Shown here piece by piece: positions 22,601 to 34,600 of a DNA stretch of 64,000 nucleotides; the stretch's first letter is position 1, and the number at the start of each line of letters is the position of its first letter. A program made the translations under genes and the position numbers. The DNA comes from Rhizopus arrhizus (Eukaryota; Mucoromycota; Mucoromycetes; Mucorales; Rhizopodaceae): assembly GCA_024220505.1 (NCBI GenBank), contig JAKZZE010000017.1, positions 558,001-622,000 of the forward strand, read 5' to 3'. The notes under the pieces are model-generated. The model saw only the letters and a program-made list of their open reading frames with translations. It made no database searches and was not told where the DNA came from.

Positions 22601-22684
22601 ACAACGAATTCATTCTGGGGCGTACCAAATGACATGAATGCTGAAGATTGGTATACCTTTTTGGTTCAAAATGAGCTACAATAA
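19495..22684 (+). CDS. Zn2Cys6 transcription factor with fungal-specific TF domain
   Basis: Nine exons: 19495-19604, 19668-19769, 19836-19856, 19912-20385, 20440-20791, 20852-20863, 20913-21062, 21122-21503, 21567-22684; 906 residues. The binuclear cluster C37-x2-C40-x6-C47-x8-C56-x2-C59-x6-C66 is split by intron 1, after which comes a basic linker (KRGPRKEH) and a coiled-coil dimerisation stretch (IVSLEDNLKRIEDLLAKI). The middle homology region follows: HPSTPVVNKTTFLQEYRRI, LSFSSVRKCQDLGYHRFNEK, then RRRTWWYAYVQDCWYSAETG. The C-terminal 300 residues are Asn/Gln/Pro-rich and likely activate transcription. Exon 6 is only 12 bases, and exon 3 is 21. Intron 1 contains about 30 consecutive A. Target genes cannot be told from sequence. 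Confidence 0.88.
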
Positions 22685-23033
22685 ATGGACTACCTTTATA
22701 CTTATAGCAAAGTAAGTTGTATCAAGTATATGTATGAATACACATACGCGTATATAAAATAAAGCCAAACACTACTTTTATTTAATATAAATGATATAAT
22801 TACAATTGTTGTAAAAGTCAAAAAAAAAAGCTATGAACGGCTTTCAGTCTCGTCAGATACTTGAAAATAGTTGCTTTCGACCTTGTAGTTTGCTATTACT
22901 TGGTTATAACTAAAGCAATGATGACTTTGCGGTATGGTTATTATATACGATAATCATTAGATTGGGAATACAGAGAACAAAGCATATACATGGAAAAGAG
23001 GAATATTGGTATGAGTATATAAACAAAATAGGT
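22685..23033. other. Convergent 3' spacer, no gene seen
   Basis: Lies between the stop codons of the zinc-cluster factor (plus) and the BTB/CAP-Gly gene (minus). Only AT-rich tails with possible polyadenylation signals (AATAAA-like at 22759) are visible. Confidence 0.5.
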
Positions 23034-24734
23034 TCATAACAAGACAACGTCTGTAGGTTTAACAAATACGCCTCGATTGGGAGAGGTTGTAAAGTACCTT
23101 TTGCCATTTATAGAGCCATCGTTGAAGCCAACTAAGGAGAAGAAATAAAATATCAATTACCAATAAACACGTAAATTATAAAGTTATAGCCTACCTCTTT
23201 GGTCTAATTCTATACCCAGCCTGTGTTCATATTGTTTCTTAATTTCTTTGACTATTATTTTACCTACAAATGCAATTGTCCCTGTAATAACAATTGGTGT
23301 ATTTAATAACTGAACTCTTTGACCAATTTTAAAGTGCTGACCAATGAAGAAAAACGAGAACCGTTTACGGAATAAGTTGATATTCCAGCCAAATATATGC
23401 TGATAAGAACATTTTCTGTTTTCTGATGTATTTGTATTACTAGCGATAATACTTTGTTTGTGTCTCAGAACGTCTTGCTCTGTTAAAGCATCTACTGGTA
23501 TTATGAGATCTATTTATAGATTTTAGGTTTATTTCTTGTTCTTGCTTTGTTATATTATTATCGTTTTTACCATGTGTCAAAGAATCAATTATAGTTTGAT
23601 CAATTAGGTCCAATTTCTTTATTGTAATTATATTACTACTGATGTACTTTATAATCTTCTCTTTTGCTGATTGTAGTATTGTCCTTACTAACGGTGAATT
23701 TTGAAATGTGTGTCTATACATTAAATGCTTGACAACTCCTTCATAAAGTAAACATGCATTTCTTTCATTCATTTGCTGATCGAGAATAATAGACATCACG
23801 TAATTTAAAAATCAAATGAATAAGTAATACCATCTACGCAAGAGAGTAGCTTGGGATATTTTGTACAATAAAAATCAAACTTGTTGGCTAATATGCTTGA
23901 TCCAGATTCCCGGACTTTCTGAATTGTTCCTTCTAAAAGTTTGGTTTGAAATTCTTTTCTTTTTTTTATCAACACTTCTTCTGCAAGAAAGCAACCAAAT
24001 AAAGATTCTATTGCATTACTTTTGTTCACATATTTTAATAAGCCATTTTCTAGATATTCATGGAGCAATTTCATTTCAGGGTTTTGTGTGAGTAGTGTTA
24101 CCATTGATTGACTTGTCCAAAATGTAGAAAGTACTCTCTCTGGGTCTTGAATAAGCAGTTTCACAATAGATTGAGCCATTTTGCTTAAACTGGGATTATT
24201 TTGCTGATTAGATCCAGCAAATGATAGGAGAAAGGGAACAATTGTGATACAATTCTCACAATAACAATTGAAGCTGTGTGCCAAATTTATGGTAATATGT
24301 TGCTCGATGGTAGCACACAGGCTCTCCAAACCAAGATAATCTGATGCGAGATATAGAGACTGTAACACTTCGATGTCAGTTTCATCTTCAATAAATATCG
24401 ACTTATTATACATATAATAAAGCAGAATATCTAAGACTGAAGCGCTAAATATCCCATTGGGTAAAAATACAATAGAGACCTCTACTTCATGAAGTTGACT
24501 ATTAAAAATAGATTTGAAGTAGTTTGAGCTTGATCTTAGCACATCTTTGTGGCACGACCACCAAGTCTTTTTAGATACAATAGGAATGGTAGTTGCTGAT
24601 AGGGATTTTGAAATAGTTGGATTCAGATCGCCAATCATTGTATGTAAACTGCTATCGCTGCTGAGTTTTGGAGCTAAAGCTAGCATAACATTTGGTGGTA
24701 TTTTGTCGGTAAAGTCAACAGAATATTTTTGCAT
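23034..24734 (-). CDS. BTB domain + CAP-Gly domain protein
   Basis: Minus-strand exons 24734-23838, 23775-23571, 23509-23195, 23131-23034 give 504 residues. Residues about 45-150 are a BTB/POZ domain (WWSCHKDVLRSSSNYFKSIF, later LQSLYLASDYLGLESLCATI). A helical middle follows. The C-terminal ~100 residues are a CAP-Gly domain: FKIGQRVQLL, IAFVGK, RLGIELDQRVGFNDGSINGK with the GFNDG version of the GKNDG loop, then RYFTTSPNRGVFVKP. CAP-Gly domains bind EEVY/F tails of tubulin and CLIP proteins; BTB domains dimerise or bind Cullin-3. A microtubule-linked adaptor is inference. Intron 1 needs a GTAGAT donor, the weakest junction; the other two are canonical. Confidence 0.75.
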
Positions 24735-27577
24735 TCTACGATTCGAATAAAAATAAGCCAGTAATGAACAAGAAAAAAAAAAGAGAACGATAAAAAGCTT
24801 GTAATGATCTTTTTATATATAGCGTGTCGCAGTTTAAAACAAGAACTTTTGCCTTACAATTCTTTTATATCACACCAATTCGAGGATTTAATAATGTAAA
24901 AAGTGGCTAAGTAGAGAAGTAACATTCCATTTCTTTACGTTTTCCAAAATGTATTTGCTTCCTCCTACTGAGAAATGCAAAAATTGTTAATAATCACTAT
25001 ACACAAATTTGAAAAATAACGCAAATTATTTTGAGTTCATAACAAGATCTGATTTGTTAAGGTGTCATGACCATCTATCGTTTTTTGCAATGCATAATCG
25101 AAATATTATTAACGCTTTCGATGGATTTAAATGGATACAACGGTTGATTATTGTGACTCAAAAAGTACTTTTTTGTTGGTTCCGATGGATAAAGGCGCCG
25201 ATTTTCTTAGTCTGCTTTTCTCCTTCTTGGACCGAGCGTCCGTTTAACCTATCACATACGCTTATTTTTGAATAGTAGAGTTTTACTAAGAGAGTTTACT
25301 TAAATTACCCTAAACTTGCTGTCATCACCAGCAAAAAGTTTCAATTCGATGTACATTTAGAAGGATAATCATGGTACCTTACTTTACTTTTAGGCATACA
25401 GCTCATTATATATTGTTATTTGAAGTAAATTTTAACGTCAATAAGTACACTGGATGTTTATTTTTGATTTAACTGATGTTAAATAACCACAGATATGGCG
25501 CGAATAGAGAGTAATGCGGCTTCTCTTTACAGACAGCCAATCTATAATCAAGTATGTCACTACTCAACAATCAACCGCTCTTTTTTTTTTTTTTTTTTTT
25601 TTTTTTCTTTTTGGTGAAGCGAGCAAAGAGGCATCATATTACGTCTACTAGATGACTTTTGTGTATGTTTTTACTGTGTTTTATGTAAACACGACCACGC
25701 CACAACAACTGCATGTGCCACAATGACACTAAAAGCGTTGTTACTACCATTTGATTTTCCCATTCTCTTAATAATTTCCTTTTTTCACTTCAGCTTCATT
25801 TTATTTGAATATACTATTACCTAACTTAACAATTTCATTTGCTGAAGTGTTGTTAACATATTATTATATTAACTCAGTGGCTCTGCTGAATAAATTACCA
25901 GCCAAATAAAGGTTGTCTTCAAGGTTTATAACAATTGCATGCACTATAATAATATTGAGGCATGCTTAGGCATATTTGAGCAAATCAGTTTTACTACATT
26001 CAGGAATAGCTATATTTACTTATTTTGATCATAGTGCTTAAATGAATCAATCCCTCTTCTGTGCATTATTCATATATAGTCATTTTATTTCCAATCGAGT
26101 ATATTGGCGTAGGTTGTCTTTTCGGTTATTAAATTCAAAGTTGGACAGCTGTATACACCATTCAGAAAATTGGCTGCTTATTGATTGTAGCAGTTCATTA
26201 GAGGAGAAGCTGCTGATGACCAATTTGTAATGAATATTTCCAAGATGGGTTGAAACTGGGTCCTTGATTCAGCTTTAGAAAGAATAAACATGATCTAAAG
26301 ACCTATAGGTAATATAAGTATACAACACATGAAGATTAAAATTATTGCCATCAGCTTATATTAATAATAGATCGGATAATGGCTTATGTCGTTTCTAGTA
26401 ACTGAAAGAGAATGCTCTCGAGATTCATACAACTCATTCGAGGTATCTATGCGGTCAATAAGACAATATGTTTATATAAAAAGTCGAGAAAATGTTAAAG
26501 TCATTGCTGTTTACTATAGCTTCCTTTCATTCTTTATCTTTTTCGGCCATTTCCTTCTTCTCCTTCTTCTCCTTCTTCCTCTTCTTCTTTCTTTCCTCTT
26601 ATTCTTTCTTTCCTCTTCTTCAACATCTTCAGCTAAGCTTACAATAGATACATTTGTTCTTAAAGGATGATGATCTTCTGACTGGCTGCTGCTAGACCCT
26701 TGTCTTTCAAGAGTGTATTTAATGATGCCATCCGCATATTTCTTTGACAATTTATACGAATTCTGCAGTTCTCTTAGAAATTTCTGAGATGTCATCTCCT
26801 TTAGAATTAAAAAAATAAAAATAAAATAAAACTATTTCTACAACATGGGATATGCCTCTTTCTCCTTTAATATTTTAAAACTTCCAGCTTCTTCCTTATA
26901 CTAACGAAAAACCTTTCATCTTTTGCTTGTTGGTTCTGGCGTAAATATGTTGATATAATTGAATTATATTGTTGAAGGCTTCTTCCTTCGAGCTCTCTCC
27001 ACTGGTTGCTTAACCTATTGGTTACAATGATTCGTGTCGAGACTCAATCGAATGCAGGAATACAGATGATAAACATGATTGCTTGAGTTTATGTATGTTC
27101 TGTATGTAAAAAATAAGCATATTCAAAGAGCCTTCGCACATAAGGGCTTTCATTTTATAAATAAATCCATGTCCGTATAAGCAGAAGTTAACTAGAGTCA
27201 TGCAGCCATCTTCCACGTAAATCCCTTTAATATGGTGATGCAACAAAAATGACACTCAGCGTCAATACGGAACAGTTCCATAGCTTTCTAATCGAGCACC
27301 TTATTACAGCTTTCAAATTTAGTTTCGCAGATTTTTATTTTCCAATTTGCTGGTTTTTAGTTTCCAAGTCGACCTGTTTGGTGATCCTAGGTAAGTGCTG
27401 TGTGAAAGCAATGCCATATTTTTTGTAGAATTCTGTCTAAAGTAAGTTTTCTTGAAGTGGGGCTGTTTTAGTTGTTTTCATCTTTTTCTTGGTCCATAAA
27501 ACTATATCCTGTTAACAACAGTGTACTTGGCGATTTTTTTTTCTTTCAATTCTGAAGCGTTGGTACTTACTTTTCAG
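24735..27577. other. Long gene-poor spacer with simple repeats
   Basis: No credible intact gene in 2.8 kb. It holds a T run at about 25580-25606, a CTT-type microsatellite at about 26545-26620 and scattered short frames. The left edge should contain the promoter of the BTB/CAP-Gly gene (A-rich tract at 24772-24783). Part of 26514-27255 may be a gene relic (separate entry). Confidence 0.5.
26514..27255 (-). pseudogene. Possible decayed coding relic
   Basis: Two minus-strand frames, 27255-27022 (with CLYGHGFIYKMKALMCEGSL) and 26795-26514 (MTSQKFLRELQNSYKLSKKY, then an Arg/Lys-rich tail translated from the CTT repeat), are separated by stops. They look coding in composition but no family was recognised. 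Confidence 0.25.
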
Positions 27578-27579
27578 TA

Positions 27580-27611
27580 ACGTGCCACCAAGCTTAAACC
27601 TGAAAATTTTT
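27580..27611 (+). repeat. Left terminal inverted repeat
   Basis: About 32 bases matching the reverse complement of 30198-30229 with one or two differences in the A/T run. Confidence 0.8.
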
Positions 27612-27942
27612 TTGACAATTTTCAAATGCTATAAACTTTTCCACAAATAATCCAACAATAAAACAAAGCCATAACAATTATTATATAAACCTTTCTGAAC
27701 ATTTCTTATGGATTAGATTGTTAATTTTATTAATAATATTTTCTTTTTATATCATTTGAAAACATGCGGTATTTCAAAATTTTAGCTGGTAGTCCTTAGG
27801 GAAGACATATATTGAAACAAATTTTTTTAATACCGTATGGTAGAGGACAGATAAACATAACAGTCACATATTACGTAATCAATATGAGAGAGCTCGTACT
27901 ATAACATAGGTGCCTCTTCTCCCTTATTCATACTCTAAAACT

Positions 27943-30020
27943 ATGCCTCCACTTAACGCTAGAAAACGAGCTTATCTTAAAAAACATAGAAATGAGACGA
28001 ACCAATTTGTCCCTCATTTAAATGATCAAGACTGGGACATGAGCGATTCTGAGCTTATAGAATTAAGCAACATAACTGAAATGCGTAATGCTGATCCTAC
28101 AATCAGCATGTCAATCAACAATGTTTTGCTTGATAATAATGTAAAGCGAAACAGACCTTTGTCTTATTCGAAAACCTCTAGGTCAACACGCTGGAGACGA
28201 GAAAAAGAAGCTAAATCTGTTAATGATAAGGGCAAACTCGAGAGTTTTGGATTTGTATCTATTGCCCCTGTTGTAGAAGCCAGTTCTCCCATATTGTCAA
28301 AGAATGAAATACAACTTTTGAGAATCCAAGAAATACTTCCAAAACTTCAAATGTATGTGAAACCTGTGATGAACTCGAAGGATAAAGAAAACACGATCGA
28401 GAGATACAGTTTTATGCAATACTCTTCGATTTATACTTACTTTATTAAGAGAATTGAGGGTATTCCTATTACTTTGGCTTCTCGTGAGGCAGCTAGAATT
28501 CATTGGGCAGATAACAACGTTGCGTATCGTGCCATGACTATCGTAAAATGGGCTAAAGAATATTTGAGTCAAGGGGTGTTATCGAGACATCGACAAGGTG
28601 TTCATTCAAAAAGAAAGTCTTTTCTTAATGATGCCGATATCAAGGAAATGGTTCTCGAAGAAATACGTAGAATGAAGCCTGCTAAATGTTCCTTGGTTAC
28701 TATTAAAAAATTCATTGATGAAGTAGTTATCCCATCCAAATTGGGCGTAATAATGCAACCTGCTCCTGAAAGCACGCTCAGTAACTATCTCCATGAATGG
28801 GGTTATGTCTATAGAAAGAACAAAAAAACCATTTACTTCGATGGTCACGAACGCGAAGATGTGGTCGAGTATAGAAGCGTTTGGTCGAAGAGGATGCTCG
28901 AATATATGGAAAAAATGGATTTTTACTCTGGAGAAACTGAGGAAGATGTATTGGAGCCAAATGCATTACCAGAAGGCGAGAGAAAGTGCGTGTTCGTTAC
29001 GCACGATGAAAGTACTTTCTACGCAAATGATGGTAAGAACGATATGTGGTTAGCTGATGGAGAAAATTACATCAGAAAAAAGGGTCCTGGGCTATCTATC
29101 ATGGTGAGTGAGTTTCAATGCCCTTGCCATGGAACAATGAAGATTCAAAAGTGGTCTTCAAGAAAGCTGTTCAAGGCAGGTACTGCAAGAGATGGATGGT
29201 GGACTTCAAAACACATGGTTGAGCAGTTAAAAGAAGATGCAATCGGCCTTTTCGAAGCACTTCACCCCAATTGTGTAGCTGTTTTTCTCTTTGATAACAG
29301 CTCCAATCATGGTGCTTTTGCTGATGATGCTTTGGTCGCCAGCCGAATGACTCTCAATGAAAAGCCTTGGCCATTGAGTGAGAAATTCCAGTTCCGAGAT
29401 ACTGTATATATCTCAAGATCCACAGGTATGGAGGAAGTCCAGTTCTTCTACTATGAAAAAGAGATCAAGAAAAGGGATAAGAAGGGAAACTTGAAAACAA
29501 AAAAAGTACGTTATTTCAAGGGAATAAGAAAAATTTTGGAGGAAAGAAGTCTATGGATTGGACATGATCTGGAAGGCAAGAAATGGAAGTTACATTGTGG
29601 GGCTCCAGATAGAGTTAATCCAATTTGCTGCGCTCTCCATTTTTTAGAGAATTGCCCTGATTTTAAAAATCAAAAGTCTGCTTTGGAGGAGGTGATCATA
29701 AACTCTGGACACGTTTTTGAGCTGTATCCTAAATACCATTGCGAATGTAATTGGATCGAAATGTACTGGGGTGCAGCAAAAAGAGAAGCTCGCTTGAAAT
29801 GCGATTACTCCTTTAAGTCTCTTGAGGAAAATATCGATTTATTTTGGATAAAGCTGGCGATTTAACACATATACGTAGGTATTTTAGGAGATCAATGGAC
29901 TTTATTGAAGCTTATAATCGATGTACTGATGTCAGAGAAGTTGTTCAAGAGGTGAAAAAGTTTGTCGAGAAAAAGTATTTGTCTCACAGAAAAGTCAGAG
30001 TGCCTTCAGGTTTGGTATAG
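27943..30020 (+). pseudogene. DDE transposase, C-terminal frameshift
   Basis: An open frame from ATG 27943 to 29865 (about 640 residues) with an N-terminal helix-turn-helix-like region and a catalytic core: FVTHDESTFYAND (first Asp), FLFDNSSNHGAF (second Asp) and CNWIEMYWGAAKREAR (Glu), the D-D-E pattern of IS630/Tc1/mariner-type enzymes. At about 29840 the frame shifts: the +1 frame continues DKAGDLTHIRRYFRRSMDFI to a stop at 30020. One missing T in a T run would explain it. The catalytic residues precede the break, so a truncated enzyme cannot be excluded. Confidence 0.78.
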
Positions 30021-30197
30021 TTAACAATAAGTATCATTAAAACTAGGCTTTTTTTCTAAGAAAAAAACGTCATTAAGTCCCTCTAATTTCAGGAAATAAG
30101 CAATGTCTACACTAAATGTCATGAGATGTCCAAAAAAAAAAAAAAAAATACACCTCATGTCCACGATGTCAAAAAAAAAAAAAATTGAAACAAAATT

Positions 30198-30229
30198 AAA
30201 ATTTTTCAGGTTTAAGCTTGGTGGCACGT
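30198..30229 (-). repeat. Right terminal inverted repeat
   Basis: Inverted copy of the left end; followed by TA. Confidence 0.8.
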
Positions 30230-30475
30230 TAGTAGCCTTTACTTGCTCTTTTAGAGACTACCTTTCAGTAGCTTTTGGTTTAATGTTAACATAAAATATC
30301 TCTTTATATTTTACTATCGGTGTTATTGTTACCACATAACTAATAAAGTAAGTATTTACGGATAAACAAAAAGTCATTATGGAGTTATACTTAAATTAGA
30401 TTTCCATTAACAAAGAAAAGACTTTTGCAGTAGCCATTTTTTTTCTATTGTTGAACGCCTTTAAATGCCCTCATG

Positions 30476-31064
30476 TTATCTATCTTTTTAGTGAGTTTAC
30501 CGGTTGCTTGTCAATATCAATACTATATGCTTTTTTCTTTTCTTCATGAGAAACATCCTTTTTGTACCAAATTGAACGTGCACAGCATCTTATCGATAGC
30601 CAATAATACGGTTCGTGAAAGAATATAACCCTTCTATTCACACGAATATTTCTAGTTCGACCAAAGTGATACGACTTTAACTGATTATTATATGATTTAA
30701 TACAGATATTCGAGTAATAAGGCAATATCTTTTCTCTAATAATAAATATATAATTGTCTTTTGTTCATAGTAATAACTGAAAAACGAGTAAGCTTTTTTG
30801 TGGACTTCGTTTTCAAAAGAATCGAAACTGGTAACATAATCACTGCATTCAAAACAGCTTTGGTTATAGCATATGCTTGTACACTCTTCATTGTATATGA
30901 ACAACTTTGATACATGATCTCATATGCTTCTCTCATGTTATTTTCATACGCCAACGACACAATAATGCACTGATTGATTCACCAAAGGCTTCAGGAATAG
31001 CGGATATCTCAATCTGGACATAATCAATCATTATCCTTTTACGGAAAGATGATTGTTAGCAGTG

Positions 31065-31108
<44 letters not shown>

Positions 31109-31352
31109 ACCAATCGTAAGTTTCATAAAGACATCAAGTAGTGTGCTTATCAACTACGCTTTGTCATCAAAACATGAATAGAGCTTCACAATCAAATTGA
31201 AGATGAACGACCTTTTCATGATAGGAAAATTGCCCCAGTATGAATGTATTTAATTACATTAATGATGATTTGTTCGTTTTACTGCTTGATAGTGTTATTA
31301 GATAGAAGAAAGGTACAAAATATTTTTTAAGGGGAACTGAAATAAAGACGGA
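30476..31352 (+). repeat. 0.87 kb dispersed direct repeat, copy A
   Basis: Matches 44816-45688 in the same orientation with three base differences and a different T-run length (41 here). Both edges are sharp. No target duplication or terminal inverted repeat was seen. Minus-strand frames inside (30960-30736, 30904-30677, 30725-30480) overlap in different frames and look like a decayed gene, not a working one. Copy A ends 333 bases before the clathrin start codon. Confidence 0.92.
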
Positions 31353-31685
31353 AGAATATGCCTTTTAGTGAGTGCTGTAAAGTGTGGTGTATTTAAACTT
31401 CTCGCGCCATTTAACGCTGCGGGCACTGTAAAAGCAACTGTTACAGAAAGATCTGGCACAGTATTCAGAGTGGATAGTTTAAACACCAGCCAAAATTTAC
31501 GTCATCTCTTAATTGGGCACAATAAACTTTCATTCTCATACAAATTTACGCATACTTCTCTTTTACTCTTGTTTTGTTACTTTTTTTTGTTGTTGTTTAG
31601 TCAAGTAATGAAAAAAAAGAACAAGTTTTCGTAGCATCTGCTAACTTTTCTTTACTATTTACTGTAAATAGCAAAATATATCAAG
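31353..31685 (+). promoter_or_regulatory. Upstream region of clathrin heavy chain
   Basis: 333 bases between repeat copy A and the ATG. It is AT-rich with pyrimidine-rich stretches at 31555-31600, and no gene. It presumably contains the promoter; no element was identified with confidence. Confidence 0.4.
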
Positions 31686-34600
31686 ATGAGTGAACAACAG
31701 CTACCTATTATTTTTACTGAGCATGCTCAGGTAAGTTCATCAACCATCACTTTGCATCTTTAACAAGATTTTAATTTTACTGCTTATAGCTACAAGCTCT
31801 TGGTGTCAACTCTGCCAGTATTGGCTTTAATAACTTAACCATGGAGTCAGAGAAATACATCTGTGTTAGAGAAACTGTCAACGGCCAAGCCCAAGTAGTC
31901 ATCATTGATTTATCTGCAGACAATGAAGTTATTCGTCGTCCCATTACGGCTGATTCCGCTATTATGCACCCTAAAGTAAAAGTTATGGCGCTTAAAGGTA
32001 AAATATATGAAATCTGCAGTTTAAAGAAAAACGAAAGAAAAAAAAAACCTCAAATATTAACTATTTTATCATGTAGCTCAAAGACAAATTCAAGTATTCA
32101 ATCTTGACACAAAGACCAAGCTCAAGTCTCATGCAATGGCAGAAGACATTGTATTCTGGAAATGGTTAGACACAAAGACAATCGGTATTGTTACAGAGTT
32201 TAATGTCTATCGCTGGTCCATCGAAGGCGATTCTCCTCCTGTCAAGATTTTTGAAAGACATGCTAGTTTATCTGGTTGTCAAATCATTAATCTTCGTGCT
32301 TCTTCTGATGAAAAATGGTTTATCCTTGTTGGTATTTCTGCAAGAGATTCTCGTATTGTAGGTTCTATGCAACTTTATTCTAGAGAACGAAGTGTCAGTC
32401 AACCTATTGAAGGTCATGCTGCTGCCTTTGCTGAAATTAATTTACAAGATGCCGTCAAGCCTACCAAGCTTTTCACTTTTGCTGTTCGTTCTGTTAATGG
32501 AAGTGCCAAGGTAAATGAAGAAAACGAAAATGATTTACGTATCTAAATAATCATATTTTCTTTAAAGCTTCAAATTATTGAGGTTGACCATCAAGAAGGA
32601 AACCCTCCTTTCCAAAAGAAAGCAGTAGAAGTCTATTTCCCTCCTGAAGCAGTCAGTGATTTCCCAGTCTCTATGCAAATCAGCCACAAATACGGTATTA
32701 TCTTTTTAGTAACGAAGATGGGCTATATTCATCTTTATGATCTCGAGACTGGTACTTGTATCTTCATGAACAGAATTAGTGGTGAAACTGTCTTTGTTAC
32801 CGCAGAACATGAACCTAGTTCAGGTATTATTGGTGTAAACAAGAAGGGTCAAGTAAGTCGTTTATCGTTTTATTATATTATGCATAGATGACGAATATTG
32901 TTTTTTTAGGTACTCTCAGTCTCTATTGATGAAGACAATATTATTCCATACATTCTTAATAATTTAGGTAACACTGAATTAGCTTTTAAATTGGCATCTC
33001 GCGGTGGTCTTCCTGGTGCCGATGATCTTTATGTTGCTCGTTTCAACCAATTGTTTTCTACTGGTAACTTTGGTGAAGCTGCCAAGATTGCTGCTACTTC
33101 ACCTAGAGTAAGTTGTTTATTATTCATTTTAACAATCTTTCTGACTTTTGTTTAAAAAAAAAAAAGGGTATTCTTCGTACAACACAAACTATTGAACAAT
33201 TCAGACAAATTCCTGCTCAACCCAATCAACTTTCACCTATTTTGCAATACTTTGGTACTTTGCTTGAAAAGGGAACTCTCAACAAATATGAGTCACTTGA
33301 ACTTGCCAAACCTATTCTTATGCAAAACAGAAAGCCTCTTTTAGAAAAATGGTTAAAGGAAGATAAATTACAATGTAGTGAAGAATTAGGTGATTTTGTC
33401 AAGCAGTATGATTCCCTTTTAGCTTTGTCTGTGTATTTGCGTGCTGAAGTACCTCACAAAGTTGTTCTTTGTATGGCCGAAAACCGCCAATATGACAAGA
33501 TCTTGGCATATGCAAAGACAGTTGGATATACTCCTGATTATGCTTCCCTTCTTTATAACATTGCCCGTACTGAACCTGACAAGGCAGCCGAATTTGCTAC
33601 CGCACTTGTGAATGACGAAAATGGACCTTTAGTTGATCCTTCCAAAGTTGTTGACGTGTTTCAATCCCAAAACATGATTCAGCAAGCAACTTCTTTCTTG
33701 TTGGATTACTTGAAACCAAATAGAGAAGAGGATGCAGCTCTCCAAACGCGTGTACTTGAAATGAATTTGGTGCATGCCCATCAAGTGGCTGATGCTATTT
33801 TGGGTACGAACATGCTTACTCACTATGATCGTGTTGTGATTGGTAATCTCTGTGAAAAGGCTGGTTTATATCAACGCGTAAAGTGATACGATAAAAGTAA
33901 TATGAAAGGCTTGTACTAAACCATGAGTCCCTAGGCACTTGAACATTATACAGATATTCATGACATCAAGCGTATTATTCCCTTTACTCACATGATGAAT
34001 GCCGAGTGGTTGGTCAATTACTTTGGTAATCTTTCTGTTGATCAAACTTTGGACTGCTTAAAAGAAATGTTGTCAAACAACATTCGCCAAAACTTACAGA
34101 TTGTTGTCCAAGTTGCTATCAAGTATTCTGAGCAACTCCAACCTCATAACTTAATTGATCTTTTTGAGGCCTACAAGACAAACGACGGTCTTTATTACTA
34201 TCTTGGATCTATTGTAAATGTCAGCCAAGACCCTCTTGTTCACTACAAGTACATTGTAGCTGCCTGTCGCACCAATAATATTCGTGAAGCTGAACGTATC
34301 TGTCGCGAAAGTACCTATTATGATCCCGAAAAAGTTAAAAACTTTTTGAAGGAAGCTAAACTCCCTGATCAACTTCCTCTTATCATCGTTTGTGATCGTT
34401 TCAACTTTATTCATGATTTAGTCCTCTACCTTTATCACAACAACTTGCATAACTTTATCGAGACCTATGTTCAACGTGTTAATCCATCTCGTACTCCTGA
34501 AGTTATTGGCGGTCTTTTAGATGTTGGTTGTGATGAACGTACAATTGGAGACTTGCTTCTTTCAGTCCAAGGTGATCTTCCAGTTGACAAACTTTGTGAA

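Larger units (their letters stand above)
27580..30229 (+). mobile_element. TA-flanked DDE transposon (IS630/Tc1/mariner superfamily), 2.65 kb
   Basis: Inverted ends ACGTGCCACCAAGCTTAAAC at 27580 and, reversed, ending at 30229, both next to TA (27578-27579, 30230-30231). It carries one transposase gene on the plus strand. Its ends differ from those of the Fanzor element, so this transposase is not an obvious helper for it. Confidence 0.78.

Noticed and set aside
25009..25275. 88-codon plus-strand frame
   Set aside because: Composition looks random and no conserved motif or neighbouring exon fits.
30655..30664. tRNA B-box-like GTTCGA match
   Set aside because: No matching A box or cloverleaf around it. 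Similar GTTCGA matches elsewhere in the window also fail.
30480..30960. Three overlapping minus-strand frames in the repeat as genes
   Set aside because: They overlap in different frames and recur identically in copy B only because the DNA is duplicated; no start, splice or family support.
30476..31352. Solo LTR of a retrotransposon
   Set aside because: Ends are not TG...CA and no short target duplication was seen at either copy.
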